From Fomitopsis serialis (lineage: Eukaryota; Basidiomycota; Agaricomycetes; Polyporales; Fomitopsidaceae), in assembly GCF_022376445.1 (NCBI RefSeq), contig NW_025955682.1, positions 1-14,836 of the forward strand: 14,836 nt of DNA, written 5' to 3'. The first letter of the stretch is position 1, and each line of letters starts with the position of its first letter. The notes beneath the pieces were generated by a model that made no database searches, was not told where the DNA came from, and was given only the letters and a program-made list of their open reading frames with translations. The translations under genes were made by a program, and so were the position numbers. Shown piece after piece: positions 1 through 7,500 of this stretch.

Positions 1-644
1 ATGGGAACCCCGCGTTCGAGCTACAGCCTCCAGGCGAAACGACTCGGCGCGTCCAGTTCCAGGAACCTCCGTCAATCAGTCAAACCGGTCTACCAGACGT
101 AAGCGCATCCTTCGCCTTCCCGTCTCAACCGTTTTCGGCTCCGACCTCCAAGGAAGAGCGACGATCCTCTGGCCCTCACCCCCGAGGCCATTCTCGCGCT
201 TTGCCCGACTCGTCCGCCGCTCAAGCCGTACGCGACGCCGTGTACCCGAACGGAGCGCCGCCGTCCGTAGCTCAACCGTCCCAAGCTATTCCTTCAGCGT
301 CCACGAACGCCGGCATCTATCAAGGATACAGGGACCTTCCTCCTCATCTCGCTCAACCTAACGTCGCTCCGCAAGCCTTTAAAGGGCCGAACGGTGATCA
401 TTACTATGTCTATCAACCCAACTCTGCCGGTTATGCGACGTACGGAGGGAACCGCCCTCCTACGTCCCATCTTCCGAATCCTAACCCCTCTTCGCAAGGC
501 CCCGGGAGCCCTGGTCCTCCCTCCAATCACTCGCCTGGCTACCCCGGAGACGCGAACCCGGGCGGTGGCCCGCCATTCGGAGGACTCCGGGCGGCGGAGG
601 CGGCGACGGTGGAGGTGGCGGCGGTGGCGGTGGACCCGATTACG

Positions 645-715
645 ACCCGTACGGTGGAGGTCCCCCCGGTGGAGGTCCCCCCGATGGAGGTCCCCCAGTG
701 GAGGTCCCCCTCCCG
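645..715 (+). repeat. 15-bp tandem repeat encoding Gly-Gly-Pro-Pro, with one base lost
   Basis: The unit is close to GGTGGAGGTCCCCCC, about four copies. The C run is six bases in two consecutive units (662-667, 677-682) but five in the next (692-696). That single loss moves the reading frame exactly as needed to join the Gly-rich N-terminal half to the downstream Gag core. Confidence 0.75.
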
Positions 716-1686
716 ACGGAGGCTACTCCTACGGGTTCCTCCCCGGCAACCAGCCCACCATCATCATACACCACTCTCCAGCCCCTCGCGAGCTAGGCGT
801 ACGCCTCGACCAGAAGATTTCGCGCGACTCCATACCGGAGTGGGACGGCCGGCTCCCTACTATCTTGGTCTACCTCCATAAGATGAACAATCTTGCCAAT
901 AAGAATGAATACGTCGCCCGGGACCTAGGAGCCGCCGCTCCCGACCGCTTCACGGGTCGAGCTGAGAGCTGGTGGCAAATGCTCGGCTTACAACATCAAC
1001 GACTTTATTCCTCCAGCTGGTGGGCTCTGTACCAGGGTATCAAGATCCAATTCTTTACCCACAAGTTCCTCATGGCGCTCCGGACTCATTACGACGGCCA
1101 ACGATTCCGCCAAGAAGGACATGAGAAGGAGTCCCCATTAAGCTTCATTGATCGACGCATTCTCTATCATCGACACCTTACCCGCATAGAGGAGACTCCT
1201 GAAGACGAGATCGCCGCCATAATGCAGAACACTCCGCCAGCCTGGTCGACAGTTCTATCCATTGATTCCATATTCACTATCGCCGCCCTGATGGCTAAAG
1301 TAGCTGACAAAACGGACGAGCTCATAGCCTTCGCCGGCCTAGGTCTCGCGCGTTCCTCGCAGTACGAACAAGTTCTTCGACTACCGTCCTCCAAGACCGA
1401 CTCACGTTTCGCGAGCAAGTCCAAGCGTGTACACGCAGCGGACGGCTTAGGAGGGGGCTTCGATTTCGACGACGAGGGCGACCTCTCCGAGAACCAGACG
1501 ATTCCCAATGGGCCCGGCGAGAGCGATGTGGCCGCTCCGCTAACTCATTCCCGAGACGTCGCTTCCGCCGCCTCTCAAGGCTCGTCCTCGAATCCACGTC
1601 GAGGAGCTGGGCGGAAACCGCCTCGGGGTGGTCACCGCTTCCAGCGGGACGACTCCGTAAAAAGCAAACGTCCGCCACCTGGAGAC

Positions 1687-1728
1687 TGCCGCGTGTGTAG
1701 TAGTCCATTTCATTGGGACAGGGACTGT
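1687..1728 (+). other. Element A Gag zinc knuckle (CX2CX4HX4C)
   Basis: Residues fit CX2CX4HX4C exactly (CRVCSSPFHWDRDC), the retroviral-type nucleocapsid CCHC motif that binds the element's RNA. It is preceded by an Arg/Lys/Gly-rich stretch and followed by acidic residues. Confidence 0.9.
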
Positions 1729-2488
1729 CCTCACTGGAATGAGTACGACGTCGGTCGCGGAGCCCTTCTCATCGGCGCTGAATACGACTGCGATGAACAG
1801 GAGAACGAAGAATACGAACAGGCTTTCGTAGCTTACATCTGTAGTAGCTTGAACAATACGAAACTTTCGAGCGCGTTGTGGGCGGACATACGCCAGGCGG
1901 AAGGCCTCTACTTGAAAGCTACGGTAGCTTCTCGACGTCGTACGTATCCCGTATCCGTTGACGAGATGGAAGAAGCCTCGTCTCCTCCATCTGGATCTCT
2001 CTCCCCGGATCTTCCCTACCTCATGGAAGCAGTGCACCCTAGTCCGTCCGAAGCTACCGACAAGCTAACCAACCTTATGGCTGAAGCCCTAGCGGTCGAC
2101 GGCTCATGCCACGCCTACGTAGCTCGAGAGGCTTTTTCTGGCGCCTCGACGACTGAGAGCGGAACCGCCGCTCCTGTCGATCCTGGGCCCGACCCCTCTA
2201 ACAACCCGAAGGTTGTGACGCTTAGTCGAGTACGCGATCCGCCAGCCGGGCACTCCACTGTAGGAGTCGCAGCTCTATCATTCCAACTGCGGTTCGGCAG
2301 CCTCTCACACGACCCGGTTCAATGTCGCGCGGATTCGGGTGCAGACATCTCGTTAGTCTCCCAGGAGTACCTGGACTCGCTGCCCCTCGCAACACGCTGT
2401 GGGGCAGGCCCACATGGGAACAGCGGTACGAGCCCGGAACGACACACGCACTCAGGCCCGGGCAATGCGGAGCGAAGCGACATCCATT

Positions 2489-2527
2489 GGCGGAAGGACG
2501 ACTCGGCGGAAGGACAACCAATATAAG
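2489..2527 (+). promoter_or_regulatory. Candidate LTR promoter: CGGAAGGAC direct repeats, CCAAT, TATAAG
   Basis: Two exact GGCGGAAGGAC copies (2489-2499, 2505-2515; period 16) are followed at once by CCAAT (2518-2522) and TATAAG (2522-2527). The same block recurs in the 3' LTR at 14429-14467. The order UAS-like repeat, CCAAT, TATA suggests a sense promoter, placing a start near 2550. Against this, sense AUGs occur at 2557-3398 before an AUG-free stretch, so the main gag transcript may start further right. CGGAAGG-like words are common in this element, so the direct repeat alone is weak evidence. Confidence 0.45.
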
Positions 2528-2547
2528 AACACGCGGGAGGAAGACGG

Positions 2548-3336
2548 CTACAGTACATGGACAACGGGCTCCTCCCCCATGGCGTCCTCAACCTCTCCTT
2601 CCTCCAGATCATCGACATCCCTAACCGGCGCGAACCGCAGGCGGCGAGGTACCCCAGAGTAGCCGTCCGGGACGTAGACTCCCTCCGACAGGCGGGCGTG
2701 CAAGTCGCGAACACCGCCCTCCACCGTATTCAGGCCTCGGGCGATACGAACAGCTTCGGAACGAGCGTCGCGGTTAGCGGTGCGGCACTCGTCTAGGAGG
2801 CCCTGGAACCGAGTAAGGAGGCTGTCGAGGCTGTCGGACGAAGCGCGGTAGGACGAGAGCTGTAAGGGACGCTCCAAGTAGCGAACCGGAAGGAGGGGAC
2901 GACCAATCTCTGCGTCGGCCTGCTCGGCGGTGACCCGATTCGGGGCCCAGGCAATCAAAGGGAAGGGTTCGCCCACGTAGCTATGCTGCGACGGAAGAGT
3001 GAGGAAGACTTGGTCGAGGTACTCGATCAGCTCCTGCACGTCGGGATAGCGGCGGACGAGCGGAAGGGAAGCATCGCCGTGGGCCACTGCACGGGAACGA
3101 GAGTCGAAGAGCATTCGCTGCGGGGAGGACGGCTTAGAGGGGGATCAGGAATCAGGATGAAGGGGAAGACGCACGATTAACCACCGAGCTCCGTGGGCCC
3201 AGGCAAGCCACTCGTGGTCGCTATCGGGGTTCAGACGAGGCTCGACTACACGTTCGTCACGGAGAAGATCGATGAGGCGGTAGAACCGGGTGGTGAAGAC
3301 GATGGTGGACGGGTTCGGGGGAGCATCGGCGGGCAT
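2548..3336 (-). CDS. LTR-embedded antisense gene, two exons, 243 aa, unknown function
   Basis: Exon 1 runs from 3336 (ATG) to 3175, 54 codons; exon 2 runs from 3117 to 2548, 188 aa plus the junction Arg and stop. A 57-nt intron (3118-3174) joins them in phase 0 and removes an in-frame TGA at 3145. The intron has GTGCGT at its 5' end, CTGAT branch-like sites, and a pyrimidine-rich CCCGCAG 3' end. The protein has a helical N-terminal part with aromatic residues (FTTRFYRLIDLL, EWLAWAHGARWLI), a likely amphipathic helix at residues 148-197, and an acidic tail (DDLEEGEVED). I do not recognise the family. No AUG occurs on this strand from 3337 to 3816, so 3336 would be the first AUG of a transcript starting in that stretch. 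Because it lies in the LTR, each complete element should hold two copies. It is not a mirror artefact: the opposite frames here are short and non-conserved-looking, whereas splicing gives one clean frame. Confidence 0.7.
3118..3174 (-). other. 57-nt spliceosomal intron in the LTR antisense gene
   Basis: On the minus strand it starts GTGCGT and ends CCCGCAG after a pyrimidine tract, with two CTGAT matches to the CTRAY branch consensus. Removal fuses two frames without a shift and skips a stop codon. The length is typical of basidiomycete introns. Confidence 0.7.
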
Positions 3337-3972
3337 TGCAGACGGTGGGGAAACACTGAGAGCCAGGGGGAGGGAGCGGAAGGAGCTGGAGAAGGGTATG
3401 GCGAGGCGTCGGAAGGAGGCGGAGGGACCGGAAGGAGCTGGAGAAGGGCACGGCGAGGGGTCGGAAGGAGACACGGCGGGTGCGGAAGGAACGGGAGAGG
3501 AGAGGAACGGGTGCCAGCGAGGGTAGGACGTGGGAAAACGGCGGCGGGAGGAGACTTAGGAGGGGAGAGGGAGGGAGGAGTTAGTTACCTACCACTACCT
3601 CTCAGGACTCCGTATCTAGGTTGCGACGGGCAATCTCAGGCTTCAGGTGTCGTATTAGGAGGAACTTCAGGCTAAGGAAGCTCGTCAAGGTTAGGCTCAG
3701 GCTTAGGAAGAAGGACGCGACAGGTTTAGGATCGTCGGAAGGAAAATCGTCGAGCGCAGCAGGCTTAGGAAGGCCGATATACGCCCACGGACAGGGCAGG
3801 GGAGGTGTTTATCGTATCATCTCGACCTCCCACTCCTCCGCGAGGTACCAGAGACCTCGCTCCCTCCTTCCGCAGCCGTCAACCCGCACCAACGACCCCC
3901 GCCCATCGTTTTCACCGATACCTAGAATTCCCTTCCGCGTCGTCTACGCATCGGGGACTCGCAAACACCACA
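3337..3972. promoter_or_regulatory. Candidate divergent promoter / leader region within the LTR
   Basis: There is no coding region I can support here. From 3401 to 3816 there is no ATG on either strand. The sense strand stays ATG-free to 4676, and the antisense strand is ATG-free from 3816 down to the gene start at 3336. This is what a shared region carrying two divergent leaders would look like. The antisense leader would be strongly pyrimidine-rich. Contents include a 52-bp imperfect tandem duplication (units starting 3378 and 3430) and a scatter of CAGGCTTAGGA-like words (about 3640-3770). No strong TATA was found; GATATACG near 3776 is a weak candidate. The low T content on the plus strand at 3401-3600 lowers the expected ATG count. 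Confidence 0.4.
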
Positions 3973-3974
3973 AC

Positions 3975-3991
3975 TGGAGCCCACCGCGAGG
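3975..3991 (+). other. Candidate primer-binding site
   Basis: TGGAGCCCACCGCGAGG begins two bases after the inferred LTR end. Primer-binding sites begin TGG because they pair with the CCA end of a tRNA. The implied tRNA end would be ...GGTGGGCTCCA; I cannot name that tRNA with confidence. The alternative TGGTAAAAATC at 4002 looks less tRNA-like. Confidence 0.4.
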
Positions 3992-4676
3992 GGGATTTCG
4001 TTGGTAAAAATCTTGTTGACCCAACCCCGGGTGCCACGTCATCCTGCCTATCACACGGTCCCGAGCGAAAACTCTCGCTACCGTCCCTTATCGTTCAGAG
4101 CCTCACACCCCTACGAGAAGTCTACTCGAGGAGCTCGCTATCGCACATCACTCTCCGGACTCGCCGTACGACCCATCGCTCAGGGTACCCGCGCTAGACG
4201 GCATTCCCCTTCCGCGCGCTGACGACAGTGACGGAGAGAACCCGTTCCTCGATCCGGCTGACAGCACCCTCACCTCCGCGCCTGCATCATCACCAACTCG
4301 AAGCTCAGCGTCGAGCGAGTCGATCCCGTTAGCAGACGTACCTCGGCGGCGAGCATACTCTACCCCGTCCGCGCTCTCCTCCTCGACCAAGTCAGTGGGC
4401 AGCCCTGTATCGGTGCCGGCCTCAGTTCCGCTTCCTCCCTCACCATATCCAATCAACGTTCCGCTTCCAGAATCACCCGTCTCGATATACGCATCACTCC
4501 CGTCGTCGCCTGTCAACGAAACCATACCCCTGCTCGTAGTCCCTTTATTCCCGTCTCTCGCCATTCCCTCCGATATATCGGAGACAATTTCCTCCGTCTC
4601 ATCCGTTACTCCCTCCGACGAGTCTCGAGCTCGTTCTCCTTTCCTCCGCACTCCTTCCGCCCAACCAGAAATTAAA
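3992..4676 (+). promoter_or_regulatory. AUG-free gag leader with an open, coding-like frame
   Basis: No ATG occurs in any sense frame from 3401 to 4676, so 4677 is the first AUG for a scanning ribosome. The gag frame is also open back to 4020 and reads as a Ser/Thr/Pro-rich segment with motifs such as SLLEELAIAHHSPDSPYD and DSDGENPFLD that look protein-like. This stretch could be a real N-terminal extension begun at a non-AUG codon (for example GTG at 4395), or one spliced to an upstream exon, or just a composition effect. A possible intron 4004-4098 (GTAAAA...TTCAG) was noted but its 5' site is poor. Confidence 0.45.
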
Positions 4677-6596
4677 ATGGCCGCTATCCAGTCACGCAGT
4701 ATGCCGGTCCGCGGGGATCGCATTGCTCCAAAGTTCGACGATCAGCCCCGGTCGCTCGCGCGTTACTTCGAGGACGTCTCCGATCTTCTGGGGCTCGCGA
4801 ACATCACCGTCGACGAGGAGAAGATTCGGTACGCTCAGAGGTACCTGAACCCCGATCAGTATGAGCTGTGGGGCACTGTAACCGTCCCCGACAACCCGAC
4901 GTTCGAGCAGTATAAGGAGGGGATCGTGAAGCTGTACCCTGGGTCGGACGGAGCATCCAAATATCTAGAAACCGATCTGGACGCAATTGCGGCGGCCGGG
5001 CTGAGTGCCGGGACGGACACGCGCAGTGGGGAGGCAGAGTTCTATCGAAAGTTCCTTCCGGTGGCCCGCTACCTAATGACGGAAGGGCTGGTGTCGAAGT
5101 CGCAGGTGCACCAGAAGTACCTCTCCGGATTCGACGCGAAGTCGGCGGACGCGATCCGTCGGAGGGTCGAGATTGTCAACTCTACGGTCGACCCCGCGAA
5201 AGGATACAGCCTTGAGCAGCTGCATGGGGCAGCGCAGCAGTGTCTCAGCGCGGTCAGCTACGGCGGCGGAGGCAACACTCAAGGTGGGGGTACTGGTGCG
5301 GGAGCCGGCGGAGGAGGGGGGTCATCTGGCGTTAAGCAGGAACCGATGACGGAGGAAGCCCTGAGCCGAGCCTTCGTGGCGGCGCTAGGGGCACTCCAGC
5401 AGACGCATGGAAGCGGAGGAGGCCGCGGAGGAGGGTACACTGCCGGAAACTACGGCGGAGGAGGGTACGGAGCGGGGAACTATGGCGGAGGAGCCTACAC
5501 GAGCGCGAACTACAATAGCGGGGGGTACGGCGGAGGAACGGGTCGGGGAGGACCGGTCTTCGGATACCAGCCTCAAGGACCTGGGCGCGGAGGGTATGGC
5601 GGCGGAGGCGGAGGGTACAGCGGAGGTGGAGGGTTCGGGACCAGGACATGCAACTTCTGCGGGGAGATAGGACACTTCCTGCGCGAGTGTAGGAAAGTCG
5701 GGGAATACCTCCGTGCGGGGAAGATCAGGCTCGATGACGAACAGAAGATACGCTTCCCCGATGGGGGTTTTGTGTCGCGGTATGGAGGCGGATTCCTGAT
5801 CGACGCTATCGAGGCCAGGATGGCTAACTTGGCCGGCGGAGGGAACGGAGGGCAGCCGCAGCAGCAAGGGAACGTCGGAGGGAACGACGGGCAGATTCGG
5901 GATGGGCCGCCGCATCTAGGAGCGAACATTGTAGAGATCGTCGAAGGATATACGGTCGAGGAGACGACCGAGGAAGAGGATTCACTCAGGCGCGCCGAGG
6001 ACTTAGAGGAACGTGCACGCGTCTTAGCGGCGGAGGCGGCTCGAGTGCGCGGAGGAGGGAAGAAGGTATCGTTCAGGGATCCTCCAGCGGAAGAGGATGC
6101 GCGCGGAAGCAAGCCCAGCGGGGGAACTGTGCGCGGGGCGGTTGGGAAGCCGCCCGGCATCCCAGCAAAGGGGGTATCACCCGGAACGAGCGGAGGAGGG
6201 CCGGTGGCGAAGGATCAGGGGAAGGGGCGGACGGCCGAACCACAGTATCGGTTCCAGGCGAAGATCAACGAGGGAAAGGACCCTCGAGCGAAGGCCGAAG
6301 ATCTGGCGAGGCGGATGATGTACGAGAGTGATCAGAAGGCGAGCTGGGGCGAGATTCTCGAGATCAGCCAGGAGTTTCGGAAGGTAGTTGACGAGCAGAT
6401 CAAGACGCAGCGTGTGCAGGTCGCTGGCATGGCGGAGGAAGCGGTGTGGAACGTGGGGACCACCGAGTTGTCCAGCGGAGGGAACGTATTCGACAGCGGG
6501 TACTGGGACTCCTTGACGCTGCGGGAGCTGCGGCCCCTGATCAATGGCATCGGAAGGGCAGCCTGCATCCTGGATTCCGGGCGCAGATGGTCCTGA
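4677..6596 (+). CDS. gag: Element B Gag plus start of protease (first segment of gag-pro-pol)
   Basis: Structural protein of the virus-like particle. The start is ATG 4677, with A at -3 and G at +4, and it is the first AUG for over 1.2 kb. Residues 1-190 form a capsid-like helical domain (RYFEDVSDLLGLANI, EEKIRYAQRYLNPDQYELW). A Gly/Tyr-rich RGG-like tract follows at about residues 196-322. A zinc knuckle CX2CX4HX4C is at residues 325-338 (5649-5690). Next come a basic/acidic hinge with a predicted helical stretch near 5985-6050 and then the protease domain, opening with ILDSG (catalytic Asp 6573-6575, residue 633). The frame then shifts: GGG at 6579-6581 appears to have lost one G, and TGA follows at 6594. 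The rest of the protease continues in the next frame. The break lies within the active-site loop, so it is damage rather than a programmed frameshift. Confidence 0.85.
   Translation: MAAIQSRSMPVRGDRIAPKFDDQPRSLARYFEDVSDLLGLANITVDEEKIRYAQRYLNPDQYELWGTVTVPDNPTFEQYKEGIVKLYPGSDGASKYLETDLDAIAAAGLSAGTDTRSGEAEFYRKFLPVARYLMTEGLVSKSQVHQKYLSGFDAKSADAIRRRVEIVNSTVDPAKGYSLEQLHGAAQQCLSAVSYGGGGNTQGGGTGAGAGGGGGSSGVKQEPMTEEALSRAFVAALGALQQTHGSGGGRGGGYTAGNYGGGGYGAGNYGGGAYTSANYNSGGYGGGTGRGGPVFGYQPQGPGRGGYGGGGGGYSGGGGFGTRTCNFCGEIGHFLRECRKVGEYLRAGKIRLDDEQKIRFPDGGFVSRYGGGFLIDAIEARMANLAGGGNGGQPQQQGNVGGNDGQIRDGPPHLGANIVEIVEGYTVEETTEEEDSLRRAEDLEERARVLAAEAARVRGGGKKVSFRDPPAEEDARGSKPSGGTVRGAVGKPPGIPAKGVSPGTSGGGPVAKDQGKGRTAEPQYRFQAKINEGKDPRAKAEDLARRMMYESDQKASWGEILEISQEFRKVVDEQIKTQRVQVAGMAEEAVWNVGTTELSSGGNVFDSGYWDSLTLRELRPLINGIGRAACILDSGRRWS
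5262..5640 (+). repeat. Gly/Tyr-rich low-complexity tract in Gag
   Basis: Repeated GGAGGAGGGTAC / AACTACGGCGGAGGA-like units encode GGGGYG and NYGGG motifs just before the zinc knuckle. RGG/GY-rich tracts bind RNA and favour assembly; that function is inferred here. There is a short break at 5320-5400 with a charged segment (KQEPMTEEALSRAF). Confidence 0.7.
5649..5690 (+). other. Element B Gag zinc knuckle (CX2CX4HX4C)
   Basis: Reads CNFCGEIGHFLREC, an exact CCHC nucleocapsid motif for binding genomic RNA, placed directly after the Gly/Tyr-rich tract. Confidence 0.92.
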
Positions 6597-6973
6597 TGCG
6601 GAAGGACATTTGGGAGCGCGTCGGAGGGAGTCTTCGCCCTGACGAAGGATGCGTAATGGAAAGCGCGAACAAGACGACCACTCGGACGATAGGGAAGGCC
6701 ATCGGGATGGAGTTCGTGTTCGATGACGAGGTGAAGATCGTCATGAATGTCCAAGTGGTAAGGGACGCTCCTTTCGAGGTGCTCCTGGGTCGGCCCTTCT
6801 TCGCCGCGAGCTGCTGCGAGACCCGGGACTTCAAGGACGGAAGCCAGACGGTTGTCCTCACCGACCCGCAGAGCAACCGCCGTGTGATGGTTCCCTCCTT
6901 CGAGCGCCGTGCGGGGTCGAAAAAGAAGAGTGAAGGACGCCCGGCCGAAGATCCTCCCGCGGAGGATTTTTAG
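6582..6973 (+). CDS. pro: Protease remainder (second segment of gag-pro-pol)
   Basis: Continues the retropepsin fold right after DSG: AQMVLMRKDIWERVG is the usual flap-side sequence after the catalytic Asp, and FEVLLGRPFF holds the conserved LLGR near the C-terminal part of gypsy proteases. It cleaves the polyprotein in the particle. No start codon is expected; it is part of one fused frame. It ends at TAG 6971 because the T run 6967-6971 appears one base short. With one more T the frame flows into the acidic linker at 6970 onward. Confidence 0.75.
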
Positions 6974-7429
6974 ATGTCGATGATGCAAGCAACGCGAGCG
7001 GAGACGATCTTATGGGCCACTACTCAGTATATGTCTGGGACGGAGAGGGTGCGGAAGGAACGGATGCGCCTACCGCCAGGCTTAGCGACTATGGATCGTC
7101 GATGGACTCTGCAGATACCCTTTTCCCGAGTTGTAACGAGACCTTGGATCTTAGCGACGAAATACACGAGACCGTTGCTCAGTACGAGGTTGCGGGAGGC
7201 AGAGAGAACATCGACGAGGGTGAAGGAAGTCGAGAGGAGTCGGTGGGAGGAGCGCGTGGGGGTGAGGGACGATACGACGAGTTGACGGAAGGAGACGGCG
7301 ACTCAGCGGAAGAAGAGTACGAGTCGGCGAAAGAGGGACCCAAGTCCGGGGAAGGAAACTACGAGTCGGCGGAAGAAGACTACGAGTCGGCGGAAGAAGA
7401 CTACGAGTCGGCGGAGGAAGACTACGAGT
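6970..7429 (+). CDS. Acidic protease-RT linker (third segment of gag-pro-pol)
   Basis: The frame is open from before 6970 and reads [21 protein letters not shown], then a Glu/Asp/Gly/Ser-rich segment ending in YESAEED repeats. A MGxYSxY-type motif between protease and RT is, from memory, common in mushroom gypsy polyproteins. It is not an independent gene. A missing C between 7429 and 7430 (GAGTGG where all other repeat units have GAGTCGG) ends this frame and moves reading into the pol frame. Confidence 0.65.
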
Positions 7430-7500
7430 GGCGGAAGAAGACTACGAGTCGGCGGAAGAAGACTACGAGTCGGCGGAAGAAGACTACGGGTCGGCGGAAG
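7360..7500 (+). repeat. 21-bp tandem repeat encoding YESAEED, about seven copies
   Basis: The unit is TACGAGTCGGCGGAAGAAGAC with minor variants (GAGGAA, GGGTCGG). The fourth unit is 20 bp because a C is missing at 7429/7430. It encodes a strongly acidic, regular spacer before RT. Repeats like this vary in copy number through slippage. Confidence 0.85.

Larger units (their letters stand above)
1..2397 (+). pseudogene. gag-pro: Element A gag-protease polyprotein, 5'-partial, cut by element B
   Basis: Gag and start of the aspartic protease of a Ty3/gypsy-like element. The frame is open from base 3, so the true start lies left of the window. The first ~190 codons are Pro/Ser/Gly-rich. A Gag core follows at about 810-1330, with Trp-rich helices (ESWWQM, SSWWAL) typical, from memory, of mushroom gypsy Gags. 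A zinc knuckle CX2CX4HX4C lies at 1687-1728, then an acidic stretch, then the protease with DSGAD (catalytic Asp 2332-2334). Two -1 shifts interrupt the N-terminal half: one near 585-600 and one at 692-696, where a C run is one base shorter than its repeat neighbours. From 697 to 2397 the frame is open without a break. At 2398 element B's LTR begins, so the last protease residues, RT and integrase are absent here. Codons read into the LTR up to 2526 are not part of this gene. Confidence 0.85.
2398..3972 (+). repeat. 5' LTR of element B (right end inferred)
   Basis: The left end is fixed by the matching repeat at 14339 and by a TG start. The right end is inferred: ACA at 3970-3972 gives the expected TG...CA ends (TGT/ACA) and is followed two bases later by TGGAGCCCACC, which resembles a primer-binding site. 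That makes about 1,575 bp. Only the first 498 bp can be compared with the 3' copy. The LTR contains CCAAT and TATA boxes at 2518-2527, an antisense spliced gene (3336 to 2548), a 52-bp tandem duplication near 3378-3470, and several CAGGCTTAGGA-like repeats at 3640-3770. Confidence 0.7.

Noticed and set aside
1167..2037. Minus-strand frames opposite element A gag
   Set aside because: The plus strand has a zinc knuckle and protease motif; the reverse frames show nothing recognisable and no plausible splice joins were seen.
2399..2796. Short plus-strand frames at the left end of each LTR
   Set aside because: Overlapping, Arg/Ser-rich and partly GTG-started; the antisense spliced gene explains this DNA better.
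4004..4098. Possible 95-nt sense intron in the gag leader
   Set aside because: The 5' site GTAAAA is weak, no upstream exon with ATG fits, and sense splicing would be lost on retrotransposition. Kept only as a remote option.
5385..6160. Minus-strand frames opposite Gag's Gly-rich tract
   Set aside because: Mirror of GGA/GGC repeats, giving Pro/Ser-rich shadows.
6573..6600. Programmed frameshifting between Gag and Pol
   Set aside because: The shift falls inside the protease active-site loop, which would separate the catalytic Asp from the rest of the enzyme. A lost base in the G run is simpler.
7360..7500. Direct repeats resembling a CRISPR-like array
   Set aside because: Contiguous 21-bp units without spacers, in frame with an acidic peptide.
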